Assembly: GCF_001620265.1 (NCBI RefSeq)
Contig: NZ_CP012661.1
Location: 1-64,000 of the forward strand
Direction: 5' to 3'
From: Frigidibacter mobilis
GTDB lineage: Bacteria > Pseudomonadota > Alphaproteobacteria > Rhodobacterales > Rhodobacteraceae
Length of the DNA: 64,000 bases
Shown here: positions 26,034-35,011 of the stretch, piece by piece
How the letters are laid out: every line of letters starts with the position of its first letter
How positions within the stretch are numbered: the first letter of the stretch is position 1
The notes under the pieces: model-generated
Databases searched by the model: none
Told to the model about the DNA's origin: nothing
Seen by the model: the letters and a program-made list of their open reading frames with translations, nothing else
Position numbers and translations under genes: made by a program

Positions 26034-26753
26034 GTGGGGTTCGACTGGGCATTGCTGGGCTTCGGCCCCGAGGGCTGGGGCCTCGTCCTGGCCCGTGCCG
26101 GAGGCATGACGCTGGTCGTGTCCATCTGCGCCTTCCTGCTGGGTTTGGTTCTGGGCACGCTTTGTGCCTGGGCCCGGATCGCCGGCAGCCGCTGGGTTCA
26201 GCGGCTGGCCATCGGCTATACCGTCGTTCTGCGCGGGGTGCCCGACCTGCTGGTGATCTACCTCTTCTACTTCGGCGGGCGTCAGGTGGTGACGGCCGTC
26301 GGCACCGCGCTTGGCTTTGAAGGCCCGTTCGACATCAGCGGGTTCGTCGCCGGTGTGCTGGCGATCGGCCTGATCTCGGGCGCGGCGCAGTCCGAGGTGC
26401 TGCGCGGCGCCTACCAGTCGGTTCCTACCGGCACCATCGAGGCGGGGCGCGTCGTCGGCATGGGCCGCCTGACGCTGTTCCGTCGGGTGATCGCACCGCA
26501 GGCGCTGACCACCGCCATTCCGGCGATGGGCAACCAGTGGCAATCGGTCATCAAGGAAACCGCGCTGGTCTCTGTCACCGGGCTGGTTGAAACGATGCGC
26601 CAGGTCTCCATCGCCGCGGGCTCCACGCAAGAGCATTTCATGTTCTACCTCGCCGGCGCGGTGATCTTCCTCATCATCACCAGCCTGTCGGACATCGTCT
26701 TCCGCATCGCCGAGCGGCGCTCGCTGCGCGGCCACCAGCAGGGACATGCCTGA
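26034..26753 (+). CDS. Polar amino-acid ABC transporter permease (HisQ type), GTG start
   Basis: This 239-residue permease has helices near residues 22-45, 60-85 and 105-125 and two more near the end. The EAA loop is GTIEAGRVVGMGRLTLFRRV followed by IAPQALTTAIPAMGNQW, typical of histidine/glutamine-type systems. The GTG at 26034 follows AAG six bases upstream and only 9 bp after the preceding stop; no ATG precedes the first helix. The end overlaps the next permease. Confidence 0.88.
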   Translation: MGFDWALLGFGPEGWGLVLARAGGMTLVVSICAFLLGLVLGTLCAWARIAGSRWVQRLAIGYTVVLRGVPDLLVIYLFYFGGRQVVTAVGTALGFEGPFDISGFVAGVLAIGLISGAAQSEVLRGAYQSVPTGTIEAGRVVGMGRLTLFRRVIAPQALTTAIPAMGNQWQSVIKETALVSVTGLVETMRQVSIAAGSTQEHFMFYLAGAVIFLIITSLSDIVFRIAERRSLRGHQQGHA

Positions 26754-27441
26754 CATGGACACCGCTTTCCTGTCGGGCATCTTCCTCAAGCTGCTGACCG
26801 GCCTGCCGCTGACGCTGAACCTGACGGTGCTGTCGCTTCTGGGCGGCGGAATGCTGGCGCTGGTGCTGAACCTGATCCGCGCCAGCCGTCTCGGCAATGC
26901 CGTCGCCTCGACCTATGTCTTCGTGTTCCGTGGCACGCCGCTGCTGATCCAGATCTTCATGATCTACTATGGCCTTGCCAGTTTCGGCTTCGTGCGCGGC
27001 AGCGTGCTGTGGCCGTTCCTGCGCGAGCCCTATTGGTGCGGGCTGTTGGCGCTGGCGCTGAACGATGCCGCCTATACTTCTGAAATCCTGCGCGGCGGCC
27101 TGCGCGCCGTGCCGCAGGGCGCGGTAGAGGCCGGGCGCGTGTCGGGCATGGGCCGGTTCCTGGTCCTGCGCCGGATCGTGCTGCCGCTGGCCCTGCGCCA
27201 GGCGCTGCCCGCCTACAGCAACGAGGTGATCTCGATGCTGAAGGCCACCGCGCTTGTCAGCACCATCACGCTGCTGGATGTCACCGGCCTTGCCCGGGCC
27301 GAGGTGTCGGCCACCTATCGCGCGGTCGAGATCTTCCTGTGCGCCGCTGTCATCTACCTTGCCCTGTCGCTGCTGGTGACGCGGGGCGCGGGCTGGCTGG
27401 AACGGCACCTGTCTCCCTACAAGTTTGGAACCCCCGCATGA
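26746..27441 (+). CDS. Polar amino-acid ABC transporter permease (HisM type)
   Basis: The 231-residue second permease starts MPDMDTAFLSGIFLKLLTGL; ATG 26755 (MDTAF) is an equally possible start. The family motif VFVFRGTPLLIQIFMIYYGL and the EAA loop GAVEAGRVSGMGRFLVLRRI are clear, followed by NEVISMLKATALVSTITLLD. It overlaps the HisQ-type gene by 8 bp and the ATPase gene by 4 bp. Confidence 0.9.
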   Translation: MPDMDTAFLSGIFLKLLTGLPLTLNLTVLSLLGGGMLALVLNLIRASRLGNAVASTYVFVFRGTPLLIQIFMIYYGLASFGFVRGSVLWPFLREPYWCGLLALALNDAAYTSEILRGGLRAVPQGAVEAGRVSGMGRFLVLRRIVLPLALRQALPAYSNEVISMLKATALVSTITLLDVTGLARAEVSATYRAVEIFLCAAVIYLALSLLVTRGAGWLERHLSPYKFGTPA

Positions 27442-28208
27442 CCTTGCCCGCGATCTCTGTCACCGGCCTGCACAAGAGCTTTGGCGCGAATGCCGTGCTG
27501 CGCGGCATCGACCTTCAGGCGCAGGACGGCGACGTGATCTCGCTGATCGGCGCCTCGGGCTCTGGCAAGTCGACCTTCCTGCGCTGCATCCCGATGCTGG
27601 AGGTGCCGGACAGCGGCCGCGTTGCGGTCGGCGAGCATGTGATCGAGCCGCAGAACGGCGTCCTGTCGCGCCGCGACAGGGTGACGGCCCGCACCATCCG
27701 CAGCGAACTGGGCTTCGTCTTCCAAAACTTCAACCTCTGGCCGCACCGCACCGTGCTCGAAAACGTCATCGAGGCGCCGATCCATGTGCAGGGCCGCCCC
27801 CGCGCCGACTGCATCGACGAGGCCGAGGCGCTGCTGGACAAGGTCGGCCTGTCGGACAAGCGCGACGCCTGGCCCGTGCACCTGTCGGGCGGCCAGCAGC
27901 AGCGCGTCGCCATCGCGCGGGCGCTGGCGCAGCATCCCCGCGCCCTGCTGTTCGACGAGCCGACCAGCGCGCTGGACCCCGAGTTGGTGGGCGAGGTGCT
28001 CAAGGTCATCCGCAGCCTGGCCGAGGAAGGCCGCACCATGCTGATCGTCACGCATGAGATGGGCTTTGCGCGCGAGGTCTCGTCGCGTACGGTCTTCCTG
28101 CATCAGGGGCAGATAGAGGAAGACGGTCCCCCCGATCAGGTGTTCGGCAACCCGGCCTCGGACCGCTGCCGCGCCTTCGTCTCGGGCCATTTCCAAAGGA
28201 ACAGGTGA
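27438..28208 (+). CDS. Polar amino-acid ABC transporter ATPase (GlnQ/HisP type)
   Basis: This 256-residue nucleotide-binding subunit has Walker A GASGSGKST, Q-loop FVFQNFNLWPH, signature LSGGQQQRVAIARAL, Walker B ALLFDEPTSALD and switch His in IVTHEMGFA. The NFNLWPH stretch after the Q-loop is typical of amino-acid importers. ATG 27438 overlaps the permease stop. Its own stop overlaps the ATG of the GntR regulator at 28208, so regulator and transporter are translated together. Confidence 0.93.
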   Translation: MTLPAISVTGLHKSFGANAVLRGIDLQAQDGDVISLIGASGSGKSTFLRCIPMLEVPDSGRVAVGEHVIEPQNGVLSRRDRVTARTIRSELGFVFQNFNLWPHRTVLENVIEAPIHVQGRPRADCIDEAEALLDKVGLSDKRDAWPVHLSGGQQQRVAIARALAQHPRALLFDEPTSALDPELVGEVLKVIRSLAEEGRTMLIVTHEMGFAREVSSRTVFLHQGQIEEDGPPDQVFGNPASDRCRAFVSGHFQRNR

Positions 28209-28882
28209 TGCGCCAGAAGCTGGAACGGAAGAGCCTTCAGGATGACGCGACGGACTGGCTGCGCCGCGCGATCATCCTGGGTGAATTCGCTCCGGGTTCC
28301 GTGCTGACCGAAACCGCGCTGAGCGATGCCATCGGCGTCGGCCGCAGCACCGTGCGCGCCGCGCTGTTCATGGTCGAGGGCGAAGAGCTGGTGATGCGCA
28401 CGCCCTATTCCAGCTGGCGCGTCGCCCCGCTCGACGCGCAGAACATCTGGGAGATCTACACCCTGCGCGCCGCTTTCGAAGGCCTCGCCGCCCGCATCCT
28501 GGCCGAGCGGCGCGCGACCTGCGGCACCGAACTGGTCGACGCGGCCTTCGCAGCACTGAGCGCGGCGGATGGCGAGGATACCGATGCCCGCGTCGCCGCC
28601 GATCTGGGGTTTCACGCCAGCTTCGTCAACCAGACCGGCCACGGCCACCTGATCCGGCGTCACCGATCTTTGGCGGGCAAGGTCGAATGGCTCTACCGCT
28701 GGTCGGAGCGGCACTGGCCGCGGCGCAACCCACTGGTGGCCGAGCATGAAGGGCTGTACCTGGCGCTGACCCAGGCCGGGCCGGACGCGGCGGAAGGCGC
28801 CGTGCGCGCGCATATCGACCACTCGATCCAGCTCGACATCGCCGGGGCAGAGCAGCTTGCACGGCGTGAGGCCGCGGGCTGA
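28208..28882 (+). CDS. GntR-family (FadR/FCD) transcriptional regulator
   Basis: The 224-residue regulator has a winged helix at about residues 10-75 (GSVLTETALSDAIGVGRSTV followed by RAALFMVEGEELV) and an FCD ligand domain from about residue 85 (EIYTLRAAFEGLAARILAER). The FCD metal-site histidines are suggested by AADLGFHASFVNQTGH and AVRAHIDHSIQ. Encoded at the end of the amino-acid transporter operon with a 1-bp overlap, it probably represses that operon and responds to its substrate. A GTG three bases upstream is an alternative start. Confidence 0.87.
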   Translation: MRQKLERKSLQDDATDWLRRAIILGEFAPGSVLTETALSDAIGVGRSTVRAALFMVEGEELVMRTPYSSWRVAPLDAQNIWEIYTLRAAFEGLAARILAERRATCGTELVDAAFAALSAADGEDTDARVAADLGFHASFVNQTGHGHLIRRHRSLAGKVEWLYRWSERHWPRRNPLVAEHEGLYLALTQAGPDAAEGAVRAHIDHSIQLDIAGAEQLARREAAG

Positions 28883-28912
28883 GCCCCGCGGGCGGGCGGG
28901 ACCGAATCCCGG

Positions 28913-29767
28913 CTACAGCCCCAGCAGCCTGCCTTCGACATGGGTCCGGGTCTCGCCGCCGATCCAGACATCGCCCGCCGCATCCCGCGCCGCATGGACA
29001 CGGCCCTTCCGGCCCTTCCGGCCCAGCCGGGTGCCTTGCGCGGCAATGTAATCCGCCTGCGCCACCCCGGAGGCAAACAGCCACTGCGCGACCGAGGCGT
29101 TCAGGCTGCCGGTCACCGGATCTTCCGTAATGGCCCCGGTGTGACTGCTGAAGAAGGCGCGCAGCTCGAACGCCGCCTCGCCCCCCGGCGCATGGGGGCC
29201 GATCACCCCGATGTCGATCCGCCGCGGCCAGCTGCGGGCAGGCTCCAGCGCCAGAACCGCCTCGGCACTGGCCAGCCGCAGGCCCAGCCATCCCGGCCCG
29301 TTGTCGATCCAGGCGGCATCGACGATCTGGCCCGCGTCGATCCCCAGCAGGGCCAGCGCCTCGGCCAGCTCTTCGGCCGAAGGCGCGCCGGACCGGATCA
29401 GCGGCGGCGCCGCGAAACACAGCCGCCCCTGATTGCGCCGGATGCGGACAAGGCCGGCCCCGCATTCCTGAACGATCTCGTCCCCGCGTTTGGGCAGGCC
29501 GCCGCTTTGCAGCCAGGCATGGCAGCTTCCAAGCGTCGGGTGCCCGGCAAAGGGCATCTCGCGGTCCAGCGTGAAGATCCGTACCCGGTAGTCGGCATCG
29601 GGATGGACCGGGGGCAGCAGGAAGGTCGTCTCCGACAGGTTGAACCAGCGGGTCAGGCGCTGCATCTCATCCGCGCCAAGATCGCCGGCGCCGGTGATGA
29701 CAGCCAGCGGATTGCCCGAGATCGCGTCTGCCCCGAATACATCGACCATGTGAACCGTTGCGGTCAT
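28913..29767 (-). CDS. PhzF-family isomerase-like protein
   Basis: The 284-residue protein has the two-lobed diaminopimelate-epimerase-like fold of PhzF. It shows VDVFGADAISGNPLAVI at the start, the probable catalytic glutamate in NLSETTFLLPP (about residue 46), and EMPFAGHPTLGSCHAW. In the second lobe are FSSHTGAITEDPVTGSLNAS. Substrates of most members are unknown; PhzF itself isomerises dihydro-3-hydroxyanthranilate. The gene is 7 bp downstream of the LysE-type exporter on the same strand, so the two probably act together on an amino-acid-like compound. Confidence 0.85.
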   Translation of the reverse strand: MTATVHMVDVFGADAISGNPLAVITGAGDLGADEMQRLTRWFNLSETTFLLPPVHPDADYRVRIFTLDREMPFAGHPTLGSCHAWLQSGGLPKRGDEIVQECGAGLVRIRRNQGRLCFAAPPLIRSGAPSAEELAEALALLGIDAGQIVDAAWIDNGPGWLGLRLASAEAVLALEPARSWPRRIDIGVIGPHAPGGEAAFELRAFFSSHTGAITEDPVTGSLNASVAQWLFASGVAQADYIAAQGTRLGRKGRKGRVHAARDAAGDVWIGGETRTHVEGRLLGL

Positions 29768-29774
29768 CGGCCCC

Positions 29775-30404
29775 TTACCTTTCCGAAGTTAGCAGTTTCA
29801 GCCCGGCCACGGTGAACAGCGCGCAAAGCCCGCCCTCGATCCAGCGCCGCAGCCGCGCGTAAAGCGAGATCATCGGCGCGGTTGAGAACAGCACCGCATA
29901 GCCGCCGAATACCAGGACCCCCAGCACCGCGCAGCCGCCGATGATCGCCGGCAGGATCCCGGCAGGGGCATCCGCCCCAAGCCCCAGCGTCATGATCGCC
30001 ATCCATCCCAGCACCGCCTTGGGATTGCCAAGGTGCATCAAGAGGCCCTGGCGATAAAGCTTGCGGCAGGACGGCATCAGGCGGCCGGCGTCGCGGCCTG
30101 GCGCGCCGGTGGCCGGGCGCATCGCCGAGCGGCCGGCCCGGAATGCCAGATAGAGCAGGTAGAGGCCGCCGAGGATCTTGAGGATGAACAGCGCCTCGGC
30201 ATAGGCCGACAGCACTGCCGACAGGCCCGTCGCCGCCAGCATCGCCCAGAACAGCGAGCCGGTCATGACCCCGGCCGCCAGCACCAGCGCCGGGCCGCGG
30301 CCATCGCGCATCGCCGTTGCCATGATCGCCATGTTGCTTGGCCCCGGGCTGGCGGTTGCGACCAGATAGGCACCGTAGACGAGGGCGAGCTGGGGGACGA
30401 TCAT
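29775..30404 (-). CDS. LysE-family amino-acid exporter
   Basis: This 209-residue inner-membrane protein has about six helices. The signature ASPGPSNMAIMATAMRDGRG lies near residue 18, and KILGGLYLLYLAFRAGRSA is the third helix. Proteins of the LysE/RhtB group export amino acids. It starts at ATG 30404 and is followed after 7 bp by the PhzF gene. The 119-bp region to the next minus-strand gene holds no further gene. Confidence 0.85.
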   Translation of the reverse strand: MIVPQLALVYGAYLVATASPGPSNMAIMATAMRDGRGPALVLAAGVMTGSLFWAMLAATGLSAVLSAYAEALFILKILGGLYLLYLAFRAGRSAMRPATGAPGRDAGRLMPSCRKLYRQGLLMHLGNPKAVLGWMAIMTLGLGADAPAGILPAIIGGCAVLGVLVFGGYAVLFSTAPMISLYARLRRWIEGGLCALFTVAGLKLLTSER

Positions 30405-30523
30405 GCGAAAGGCTCCTGAAGTGGCGGCAGGCCTTTACATGGCGGCGCCTCGCCGCGGCAGGCAATGCGAATATTGTATCGGTGGCGATTGCGCCTGCCG
30501 AAGCGGCCCGGTGGCGCCGCGCC

Positions 30524-31642
30524 TCAGAGCGCGGCGCGGTACAGGGCGAGGATGTCGGCCTCGGACAGGTCGACCGGGTTCCAGTCCAGCAGCCGGCGGA
30601 TCGCGTGGGCGTCCCGCGCCATGTTCGGCAGATCGTCCTCGGGCACGCCGTGGGCCGACAGCCGCATGTCGAGGCCAAGGCCCTCGCAGAACCCGGTGGC
30701 GGCGGCACGCACGGCCTCGGCGCCCTCGGCCGGGCGGCCAAGCGCGGCGCAGATGGCGCGGGTCTTCTCAGGCACCGCTGCGGCATTCGCGGCCAGCGTG
30801 TGCGGAAAGATCAGCGCATTGGCGATGCCGTGCGGCAGCTTGTGGCGCGTGCCAAGCGGATAGGCGAGCGCATGGCCCGCCGTGGTGTTGACCGGACCAA
30901 GGCAGACCCCACCATAGAAGGCGGCCAGCGCCAACCCGGCCCGCGCCTCCAGATCCGCGCCGTCCTCGACCGCGCGGCGCAGGTATTTCCCCACCAGCTC
31001 GATGCCCTGAAGGGCATAGGCGTCGATCAGCGGATGGGCACGGCGCGAGGTATAGGCCTCGACGCAATGGGCCATCGCATCGACGCCGGTGGCTGCGGTG
31101 ACATGGCGGGGGACGGACACCGTCAACGCCGGGTCGATGATCGCCAGATCGGCCAGCATATGCACGCTTTCGGTGGCCACCTTCGCCAGTGTCGCCGGAT
31201 CGGTCACCAGCGCGCGGGTGCCCACTTCCGACCCGGTTCCCGCGGTGGTTGGGATCTGCACCAGGCCCGGCCTGCGGGCCGGGGCGCGGTTCGGGCCGGA
31301 AATGTCGTGCAGCGTCAGATCGGTGCCCGCCAGCACCGCCACCAGCTTGGCCAGATCCATTGCCGAGCCGCCGCCGAACCCGATCACCACATCGGCCCCG
31401 CCTGCGGCGGCGACTGCGCGCGCCAGATTGGTCATGTCCGGTTCGGCGACGACCTCGCCGAACAGCGCGACCTCGCCAAGGCCCAGCAGGTCGATCCGCG
31501 CGGCATTCACCGGGTCGGCGACGACGAAGGGGGCGCGGTAGCCTTGCTGCGCGATCCAGCCTGCCAGGCTGTCAACCGTGCCGCAGCCGAACCGCACCAC
31601 GGGCGGGCGCTGCAATTCTATCGCTTTATCAAGGTTATACAT
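30524..31642 (-). CDS. Iron-containing (group III) alcohol dehydrogenase family protein
   Basis: The 372-residue enzyme has an NAD(P)-binding region with GFGGGSAMDLAKLVAVLAG (about 84-102), then PTTAGTGSEVGTRALVTDP. Metal ligands include the Asp of LAIIDPAL and histidines in MAHCVEAYTS and TAGHALAYPLGTRHKLPHG. Members oxidise hydroxyacids, polyols or aldehydes, for example maleylacetate or hydroxyacid-oxoacid interconversion. It is divergent from tctBCA across a 332-bp control region holding two copies of the operator that also precedes the DUF1537 kinase, so it belongs to the same regulon. Substrate unknown. Confidence 0.87.
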   Translation of the reverse strand: MYNLDKAIELQRPPVVRFGCGTVDSLAGWIAQQGYRAPFVVADPVNAARIDLLGLGEVALFGEVVAEPDMTNLARAVAAAGGADVVIGFGGGSAMDLAKLVAVLAGTDLTLHDISGPNRAPARRPGLVQIPTTAGTGSEVGTRALVTDPATLAKVATESVHMLADLAIIDPALTVSVPRHVTAATGVDAMAHCVEAYTSRRAHPLIDAYALQGIELVGKYLRRAVEDGADLEARAGLALAAFYGGVCLGPVNTTAGHALAYPLGTRHKLPHGIANALIFPHTLAANAAAVPEKTRAICAALGRPAEGAEAVRAAATGFCEGLGLDMRLSAHGVPEDDLPNMARDAHAIRRLLDWNPVDLSEADILALYRAAL

Positions 31643-31718
31643 TGGATTCTCCGCTTCGCTCGCCGGGATTTGCGCCGGATCAGCGCCTGTGAGCCGATGG
31701 CTGCTGGGGGTTTCGTAG

Positions 31719-31733
31719 CCTGTTGTAAACTTA
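31719..31733. promoter_or_regulatory. Candidate operator copy 1 (upstream of Fe-alcohol dehydrogenase)
   Basis: The minus strand reads TAAGTTTACAACAGG. It shares the 11-mer AAGTTTACAAC exactly with the palindrome in front of the DUF1537 kinase (39744) and matches 12 of its 15 positions. It lies 77 bp upstream of the dehydrogenase start. The likely ligand protein is the GntR regulator at 37923 (inference). Confidence 0.5.
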
Positions 31734-31919
31734 CTTGTCAAATCCCAATCTTGGCTCCCTTTGGGAGAAGGGCGGCCGTAGCATGTTGAGAAACTACTTG
31801 AGGAAAGATATGTAATATATTGTAAATAAACAACTATAGATGGAATCCGAGTCGGACATGCCCGTGGCATCGGGGTGCCGCCCGCCGATATCCAGACTAA
31901 TTTTTCGCCTTGCCATTGA

Positions 31920-31934
31920 CAACTTTGCAACTTG
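31920..31934. promoter_or_regulatory. Candidate operator copy 2 (upstream of tctB)
   Basis: CAACTTTGCAACTTG matches 13 of 15 positions of the palindrome at 39744 and directly follows and overlaps TTGACA, the candidate -35 of tctB, 41 bp before its ATG. Repressor binding here would block RNA polymerase. Confidence 0.5.
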
Positions 31935-31974
31935 GCGGCATGTTCGGCGGAGTTTCGGCCAGAGGGGGGTGGAA

Positions 31975-32436
31975 ATGACGGAAATACGCGCGAGCAAGGC
32001 TGACATCTGGATCGGTGGCGGGCTGCTTGCTTTTTGTGCCTTTGCCGCGTGGCGGACGCTGCGGATCAAGCAGGGCTTCACCACATCGGTTGCGGGCCCG
32101 GCCTTTCTGCCCTGGGTCATGGTCGTCGCGCTTGCGCTGCTGGCGGCAGTGCTGATCCTGCGCGCGTTGTACCGGCGGCGGGCCGCGGATGCCGCGCGTA
32201 TTGCGATGCCGGATCGCCGCACCGCGCTGCGCCTTGCGGCCTTCGCAGTCTTGCTGGCCGCCTATTCGGCGGCGTTTTTCCCCATCGGATATATCCCCTC
32301 CACGCTGGGGGCCTTCGTCCTGGGGCTGTTGCTGATCGGCGAGCGCAAGTCCTGGCTGCTGATCGCATTTCCGGTCGTGATGACCGGCGCCGTCTACCTT
32401 GCCTTTACCAAACTGCTCTCCGTCTGGCTGCCATAA
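31975..32436 (+). CDS. tctB: Tripartite tricarboxylate transporter small membrane subunit TctB
   Basis: This 153-residue inner-membrane protein has four predicted helices: about residues 12-27, 43-63, 84-103 and 110-148 in two segments. This is the TctB layout. It works with TctA as the permease of a TTT system energised by an ion gradient. I chose ATG 31975, preceded by a GGGGGG-rich ribosome site; an ATG further upstream at 31840 would add 45 residues across the candidate operator. It is the first gene of tctB-tctC-tctA. Confidence 0.85.
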   Translation: MTEIRASKADIWIGGGLLAFCAFAAWRTLRIKQGFTTSVAGPAFLPWVMVVALALLAAVLILRALYRRRAADAARIAMPDRRTALRLAAFAVLLAAYSAAFFPIGYIPSTLGAFVLGLLLIGERKSWLLIAFPVVMTGAVYLAFTKLLSVWLP

Positions 32437-32470
32437 GGCCGGGCATCGTCGTCACATGGGAGGACCATAC

Positions 32471-33430
32471 ATGACAAAATCCTGCATCGCCGCCGCAGCT
32501 GCACTGGCGGCAACCCTTGCCACGCCGGCCCTGGCCGATTTTCCGCGGCGTCCGCTTCAGGTGATCGTGCCTTACGCAGCTGGCGGGTCCACCGACCTCG
32601 GGCTGCGGATCCTGGCAGAGACCATCGAGCGGCTCTATGACGGCACGACTGTCGTCGTGCGCAACCAGCCCGGCGGCGGGGGCGGTATCGGCACCTCTGC
32701 CGTGGTCCATGCGCGGCCCGACGGCTATACCATCGGCGCCGGCGCGCAGGGCCCCATTGCGATCCTGCCGCATGTCGGCGGCGCGGAATACGGCGTCGAG
32801 GATCTGGAATATATCGGCATCTTCGCCCGTTCGCTGCAACTGCTGGTGGCCTGCAAGGGCGCGCCCTTTACCGATTATGACAGCTTCATCGCCGCGGCCG
32901 CCGACAAGGCCCCGCAGATCGGCAATTCGGGTGCGGGCGGCGCCAACCACATCTCGGCCGAGGCCTTTGCGATGGCGGCCGGGATCAAGGTCGAGTCCGT
33001 GCCCTTCGGTGGTTCGGCAGAGGCGCGCACCGCCTGCATCGGTGGCCATATCGATGCGATGGTGGCCTCGCCGGCCGAGGCGCTTGGCGCCGCGGAATCC
33101 GGGCAGATGATCCCGCTGTTCGTGATGGAGGCGGAGCGGATCGACCTGTTCCCCGACACGCCTACGGCGGTGGAGAAGGGCGTGGATTTCACCTGGTCGT
33201 CCTACAAGGGCATCATCGCGCCCAAGGGCATCCCCGAGGCCGAGCTGGCCTGGCTGCGCGAGGCCGTTGCGGCGGTGGCCGCGGATCCGCAGTTCATCAA
33301 GACCATGACCGAGATGGGCGAGCTGGTCGCCTATGAGGATGGTCCCGCCTTCGAGGCACGGGTGACGAAGGATGCCGAGATTTCCCGCGAGGTGCTGGAA
33401 AGCCTCGGGCTTCTGGGCATGAACAACTGA
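32471..33430 (+). CDS. tctC: Tripartite tricarboxylate transporter substrate-binding protein TctC
   Basis: The 319-residue periplasmic binder has a Sec signal (MTKSCIAAAAALAATLATPA, cleavage after ALA). The mature part reads FPRRPLQVIVPYAAGGSTDL, the Bug-family opening with the carboxylate-binding loop, then NQPGGGGGIGTSAVVHARPD and the LDG-type FDTPTAVEKGVDF region. Bug proteins bind carboxylates, here perhaps a sugar acid. ATG 32471 follows GGGAGGA. Two cysteines occur in the mature protein, which is uncommon in the family. Confidence 0.9.
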   Translation: MTKSCIAAAAALAATLATPALADFPRRPLQVIVPYAAGGSTDLGLRILAETIERLYDGTTVVVRNQPGGGGGIGTSAVVHARPDGYTIGAGAQGPIAILPHVGGAEYGVEDLEYIGIFARSLQLLVACKGAPFTDYDSFIAAAADKAPQIGNSGAGGANHISAEAFAMAAGIKVESVPFGGSAEARTACIGGHIDAMVASPAEALGAAESGQMIPLFVMEAERIDLFPDTPTAVEKGVDFTWSSYKGIIAPKGIPEAELAWLREAVAAVAADPQFIKTMTEMGELVAYEDGPAFEARVTKDAEISREVLESLGLLGMNN

Positions 33431-33515
33431 TCGCGCCTTTCCCGACCTGATCCCAGCCAGAGCGGTGCGCCGCTCTGGCCTTCTCCCTGTCACGCCCGCG
33501 CGAAAGTCTGGCCTC

Positions 33516-35000
33516 ATGGAAACGCTCTCCTACCTTGCCCCGCTGTTTCAGCTGGAGGTCATGTGGACCATTGCCCTTGGCACCCTGGGCGGCCTGATTA
33601 TCGGCGCGCTGCCGGGGCTGACCGCGACGATGGGCGTGGCGCTGCTGATCCCGCTGACCTTTGGCATGACCCCGGTGATGGGGCTGAACATGCTGATCGG
33701 CATCTATATCGGCGGCATCTATGGCGGCTGCGTTTCTTCGATCCTGCTGCGCACGCCGGGCACGCCGGCCTCGGCGGCGACCGTGCTGGACGGCTATCCG
33801 ATGGCGCAGCGCGGCGAGGCGGGCAAGGCGCTTGGCATGGCGACCATCGCCTCGACCATCGGCGGGCTGGTCTCGGCCGTGGTGCTGGCGACGCTGGCGC
33901 CGCAACTGGCGGGGGTGGCGCTGCAATTCGGAGCGCCGGAATATTTCGCGCTGGCGCTGTTCGGGCTGACCATCATCGCCTCGCTGTCCGGCGACATCCT
34001 GAAGGGCGCGATTTCCGGCATCCTGGGTATCCTGATTTCCACCGTGGGCGCCGACCCGATCTCCGGGGTCATGCGCTATACCTTCGGCGTTCAGGGCTTT
34101 GCCGCGGGCTTTGCCTTCACGCCGGCGCTGATCGGGCTCTTTGCCCTGTCCGAGGTGTTTACCCAGATCGAGCGGATCGGGCTGCGGGAGCCGGCGATCA
34201 CGCTGGTCAAGGACCGCTGGCCCACGCGCGGCGACATGCGCGACAGCCGCGGCGCGCTGGTGCGCGGGTCGATCATCGGCACGATCATCGGGATCATTCC
34301 GGGCACCGGGTCGGGTACCGCATCCTGGATCGCCTATAACGAGGCGCGGCGCACCTCGAAGACGCCCGAGAAGTTCGGCACCGGCCATATGCCCGGCATC
34401 GCCGCCACCGAAAGCGCGAACAATGCCGTCTGCGCGGCGGCGCTGATCCCGCTGCTGGCGCTTGGCATCCCGGGGGATGTGGTGACGGCGGTGCTGATGG
34501 GCGGGCTGATGATCCAGGGCCTGGCGCCCGGGCCGCTGCTGTTCCAGACCAACCCCGAGGTGGTGGTCGGCATCTTTGGCGGCACCTTCATGGCGACGAT
34601 CTTCATGTTCATCTTCGGGATGGCGCTGATCCCGGTCTTTTCGCGCATCCTCAAGGTGCCGCGGCGGCTGCTGACCATGTCTATCGTGATCTTCTGCTTC
34701 ATCGGGGCGTTCTCGATCAACCTCAACCCGGTGGATCTTTACACGATGGTCGGGTTTGGCGTGCTGGGCTGGGGGATGCAGAAGTTCGGCTTCTCGCAGG
34801 CCGCGCTGTGCATTGCGCTGATCCTTGGCCCGATGATGGAGGCGAACTTCCGCCGCGGGATGCTGCAGTCGGGCGATGACCTGATTGCGATGCTCTCCGG
34901 CCCGATCACCCTGCTTTTCCTGGCGCTGACCGCGCTGTCGCTGTGCTGGCCGATGATCGCGGCGCGCCGCGCTGCCCGCCGTGGCACCCAACCGAACTGA
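33516..35000 (+). CDS. tctA: Tripartite tricarboxylate transporter large membrane subunit TctA
   Basis: This 494-residue permease of about 11-12 helices contains the TctA motifs GALPGLTATMGVALLIPLTF (about 28-47), GIYIGGIYGGCVSSILLRTP and IPGTGSGTASWIAYNEARR, the latter near the middle re-entrant region. The C-terminal half repeats the pattern with LGIPGDVVTAVLMGGLMIQG. It ends 11 bp before the DHDPS-type gene, indicating a common transcript through pdxA. Confidence 0.93.
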   Translation: METLSYLAPLFQLEVMWTIALGTLGGLIIGALPGLTATMGVALLIPLTFGMTPVMGLNMLIGIYIGGIYGGCVSSILLRTPGTPASAATVLDGYPMAQRGEAGKALGMATIASTIGGLVSAVVLATLAPQLAGVALQFGAPEYFALALFGLTIIASLSGDILKGAISGILGILISTVGADPISGVMRYTFGVQGFAAGFAFTPALIGLFALSEVFTQIERIGLREPAITLVKDRWPTRGDMRDSRGALVRGSIIGTIIGIIPGTGSGTASWIAYNEARRTSKTPEKFGTGHMPGIAATESANNAVCAAALIPLLALGIPGDVVTAVLMGGLMIQGLAPGPLLFQTNPEVVVGIFGGTFMATIFMFIFGMALIPVFSRILKVPRRLLTMSIVIFCFIGAFSINLNPVDLYTMVGFGVLGWGMQKFGFSQAALCIALILGPMMEANFRRGMLQSGDDLIAMLSGPITLLFLALTALSLCWPMIAARRAARRGTQPN

Positions 35001-35011
35001 CGGAGCTTTCC

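Larger units (their letters stand above)
31643..31974. other. 332-bp divergent control region without genes
   Basis: The region separates the Fe-alcohol dehydrogenase from tctB. It is markedly more AT-rich in its middle than its surroundings. It carries two operator-like sites (31719-31733, 31920-31934) and a dyad TTGTAAATAAACAA at 31820-31833. TTGACA at 31916-31921 is a possible -35 for tctB. I see no coding potential matching a known protein. Confidence 0.6.
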
